Assembly (NCBI RefSeq): GCF_022483985.1
Contig: NZ_JAKVME010000003.1
Coordinates: 431,001 to 495,000, forward strand
Origin: Acetobacter sp.
GTDB lineage: Bacteria > Pseudomonadota > Alphaproteobacteria > Acetobacterales > Acetobacteraceae
Direction: 5' to 3'
Length of the DNA stretch: 64,000 nt
Part shown: positions 62,484 to 64,000 of the stretch, one piece after another
Layout: every line of letters starts with the position of its first letter
How positions within the stretch are numbered: the first letter of the stretch is position 1
Made by a program: the position numbers and the translations under genes
The notes under the pieces: generated by a model
Database searches by the model: none
Told to the model about the DNA's origin: nothing
Seen by the model: the letters and a program-made list of their open reading frames with translations, nothing else

Positions 62484-63122
62484 TCAGCTTGCAGAATAAA
62501 CCGCCAGAAACATGGTGACGGTTGCGTCGGCTATATGGTCGATATCAGCGTCCGTCGTGGAAACAGGCAACTCGAAGCGGCGACGCGTGACGATGCGTGT
62601 CTGGCACAGGGTGTAGAACTGTTCCGCCGCGAACATCGGATCGGGGACATTGAGTTCATTTTTTTCTGTCCGGTCCGCCAGCCATTTGGCCAGTGTGTCG
62701 ATGCAGATGGCGGGCGCATGTTCCCAGAATGTCTCGGCAAGATGGGGAAAATGCCGTGCTTCCGAGATAATGACCCGATAAAGCGAGAGGGTGGTCGGGG
62801 CGCTGATCAGCGCGATGGTCGAACGGGCGAGGGCATGCAGTGTCTCCCGTGGGGGAAGGTCGGCATTGACCGGACGAAAGGCTGCGGGAAGGTCTCTTTC
62901 GGCTTTCTGTTTGACGACGGCGGTGAAGAGCTCGGCCTTGTTGTCGAAGTAGTTGTAGAGCGTGCCTTTCGAGACGCCGGCATGGCGCGCGATGACGGAC
63001 ATGCTCGCGCCTTCATAGCCGGACTCCGAAAAAATTTCGTGTGCTCCCTCCAGAATCTGCTCCCGTTTGGCAGCTGAGGCTTCCACGGAATGTTTTGGTG
63101 AGCAGCAGCCCTGATCTCTCAT
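62484..63122 (-). CDS. TetR-family transcriptional repressor
   Basis: A 212-residue TetR regulator. The DNA-binding domain lies at about 18-65 with the helix-turn-helix at 41-62 (SVIARHAGVSKGTLYNYFDNK). The remainder is the helical ligand-binding domain of the AcrR/NemR C-terminal type (LPAAFRPVNADLPPRETLHALARST). It is divergent from an RND-type outer-membrane efflux lipoprotein at 63347, and a palindrome in between is the likely operator. It should repress that efflux system and release it on drug binding (inference from context). Confidence 0.9.
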   Translation of the reverse strand: MRDQGCCSPKHSVEASAAKREQILEGAHEIFSESGYEGASMSVIARHAGVSKGTLYNYFDNKAELFTAVVKQKAERDLPAAFRPVNADLPPRETLHALARSTIALISAPTTLSLYRVIISEARHFPHLAETFWEHAPAICIDTLAKWLADRTEKNELNVPDPMFAAEQFYTLCQTRIVTRRRFELPVSTTDADIDHIADATVTMFLAVYSAS

Positions 63123-63157
63123 AATCTTCTCTGGTATCGTGGGGTATGCAGGCGTGA

Positions 63158-63185
63158 TTGACGCCCTAGGGAAAGCCGATAGGGT
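63158..63185 (+). promoter_or_regulatory. Putative sigma70 promoter for the efflux operon
   Basis: TTGACG (63158-63163) and TAGGGT (63180-63185) are separated by 16 bases. The first element is a strong -35 match, the second a weak -10. It points to the lipoprotein gene at 63347, with the palindrome just downstream. Confidence 0.45.
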
Positions 63186-63190
63186 GCATG

Positions 63191-63211
63191 CTGACCGATC
63201 GGTTCGGTCAG
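63191..63211. promoter_or_regulatory. Palindromic operator for the TetR regulator
   Basis: CTGACCG (63191-63197) and CGGTCAG (63205-63211) form a perfect 7-bp inverted repeat around a 7-base spacer. It lies between the divergent tetR and efflux genes and overlaps the start region of the predicted promoter. Confidence 0.65.
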
Positions 63212-63346
63212 CGTCAAGGCAGTGTGCCGACGCCGGAGACGAACTGTTCCGTCGGGCGAAGGTGGCCGACCAACGAAGGCTGCCTGCGACAAGTGGAAAA
63301 TGTCCATCACGATGAAGCTGATGGGCTGCGGGGGTGTAGAGTGTCT

Positions 63347-64000
63347 ATGTGGTTGCGCGCGGCGAAATCGAAGCAGGTTCTGACCAGTCTTGTTCTTCTG
63401 TTGTCAGGGTGCGCGGTCGGGCCGAACTATAAGAAACCCCAGACATGGACACCGCCAGCGTGGAAGGTCGCGCAGGCGGGCAGCAGGGCCAGCGTGACGA
63501 TTCCGGATGCGCCGGATGTGAACTGGTGGAGCGTCTTCCATGACCCGGAGCTGACGGCCCTCGAAAAACGGCTTGCGACTGATAACCTTGATGTTCAACG
63601 CGGCACGGCGCAGCTCGCGGAAAGCCGGGCGCAGCTTGTTCTGGCGGGAGCCGAGCGTTTTCCCGCGCTGAGTGCTTCAGGATCGTATGCGCGGGCGCAG
63701 TACAGTTCCCAGAATCTGCGCCGAATCGTTTCCCACATTGCCGAAAGCACTGGCGGCAGCATGGGGCAGCTTCTCGACCAGAACGCCAGCAATGCGACGA
63801 TTCCCCTGCTTGATCAGTGGCGTGATGGCGTGGATGCGACATGGGAGGTTGATCTCTGGGGGCGGGTGCGCCGTCAGTATGAGGCGGCTCAGGCCTATCT
63901 TGATGAAAGCACGGAACAGCGCCGTTCGTTGCTGATTGCGCGTGAAGGTGATCTGGCGCGCGATTACATGACGTTACGGGGAACGCAGAAGCGGCTCGCG
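63347..64000 (+). CDS. RND efflux outer-membrane lipoprotein, NodT/OprM family (partial)
   Basis: The first 218 residues of an outer-membrane channel of a tripartite RND pump. A lipoprotein signal is visible: residues 10-21 are hydrophobic and the lipobox LLSGC puts the lipidated Cys at 22, followed by AVGPNYKKP, the family opening. WWSVFHDPELTALEKRLATDNLDVQ and ATWEVDLWGRVRRQYEAA are typical OprM/NodT segments. A GTG at 63341 would add 2 residues. The gene runs off the right edge; membrane-fusion and inner-membrane pump genes probably follow. Controlled by the divergent TetR gene. Confidence 0.92.
   Translation, partial: MWLRAAKSKQVLTSLVLLLSGCAVGPNYKKPQTWTPPAWKVAQAGSRASVTIPDAPDVNWWSVFHDPELTALEKRLATDNLDVQRGTAQLAESRAQLVLAGAERFPALSASGSYARAQYSSQNLRRIVSHIAESTGGSMGQLLDQNASNATIPLLDQWRDGVDATWEVDLWGRVRRQYEAAQAYLDESTEQRRSLLIAREGDLARDYMTLRGTQKRLA

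Noticed and set aside
1..64000. CRISPR arrays, tRNA or rRNA genes, prophage
   Set aside because: I saw no regularly spaced direct repeats, no cloverleaf-like or rRNA sequence and no phage structural or integrase gene anywhere in the window.

Overview
The window looks like a chromosomal segment of a Gram-negative alphaproteobacterium, most probably an acetic acid bacterium (Acetobacteraceae). The evidence is GC-rich coding DNA, TonB-dependent receptors, an L-sorbosone dehydrogenase-like beta-propeller protein, a divergent mutY/DUF721 pair and an IS5-family remnant. The taxonomic call is inference from gene content; no rRNA or tRNA gene is visible.

Positions 1-26.8 kb hold a very dense organosulfur (sulfonate/sulfone/thiol) scavenging region. 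It starts with an SsuC-type permease cut by the left edge, a Tat-exported binding protein, a flavin reductase, a thioredoxin-fold protein and a LysR regulator, all on the minus strand. Divergent from these is a tight plus-strand operon: SsuD-like flavin monooxygenase, D-2-hydroxyacid dehydrogenase, class II aldolase/adducin-fold protein, cysteine-dioxygenase-family protein and a four-domain rhodanese. A TonB-dependent receptor, a lone SsuA-like binding protein, an SsuB/SsuC ATPase-permease pair, a binding protein with an acyl-CoA-dehydrogenase-like monooxygenase and an alpha/beta hydrolase, and a nitroreductase follow. The region ends with an operon of a fumarate-reductase/AprA-like flavoprotein, an AprB-like 8Fe ferredoxin and a binding protein, then three NtaA/SnaA/DszA-type flavin monooxygenases. 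A plausible reading is this: outer-membrane uptake by the receptor, periplasmic capture by four binding proteins, import by two ABC systems, C-S bond cleavage by reduced-flavin monooxygenases fed by the flavin reductase, and handling of released thiol or sulfinate by the dioxygenase and rhodanese.

Positions 27-36 kb are mostly housekeeping and stress genes: large catalase katE, a family 25 glycosyltransferase, a succinate-semialdehyde-type aldehyde dehydrogenase with a clear terminator, DUF721/DciA-like protein divergent from mutY, an unknown protein, and ferrochelatase hemH. Positions 36-40.2 kb form a more AT-rich accessory island with two convergent Ser/Thr/Gly-rich presumed surface proteins separated by a striking palindrome, and a truncated IS5-family transposase.

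Positions 40.4-64 kb carry a sorbosone-dehydrogenase-like protein, a FUSC-family efflux protein, two small conserved proteins, a membrane-anchored NERD protein, dnaB, a ferric-siderophore receptor with a Fur-like palindrome, a LysE exporter, an FAD-linked hydroxyacid dehydrogenase, a coiled-coil membrane protein overlapping the Sua5/TsaC gene, cysQ, an MFS transporter, a MYG1-family protein, leucyl aminopeptidase pepA followed by holC, an aldo/keto reductase, a YidB-like protein, and a TetR regulator divergent from an RND-type outer-membrane efflux lipoprotein that runs off the right edge.
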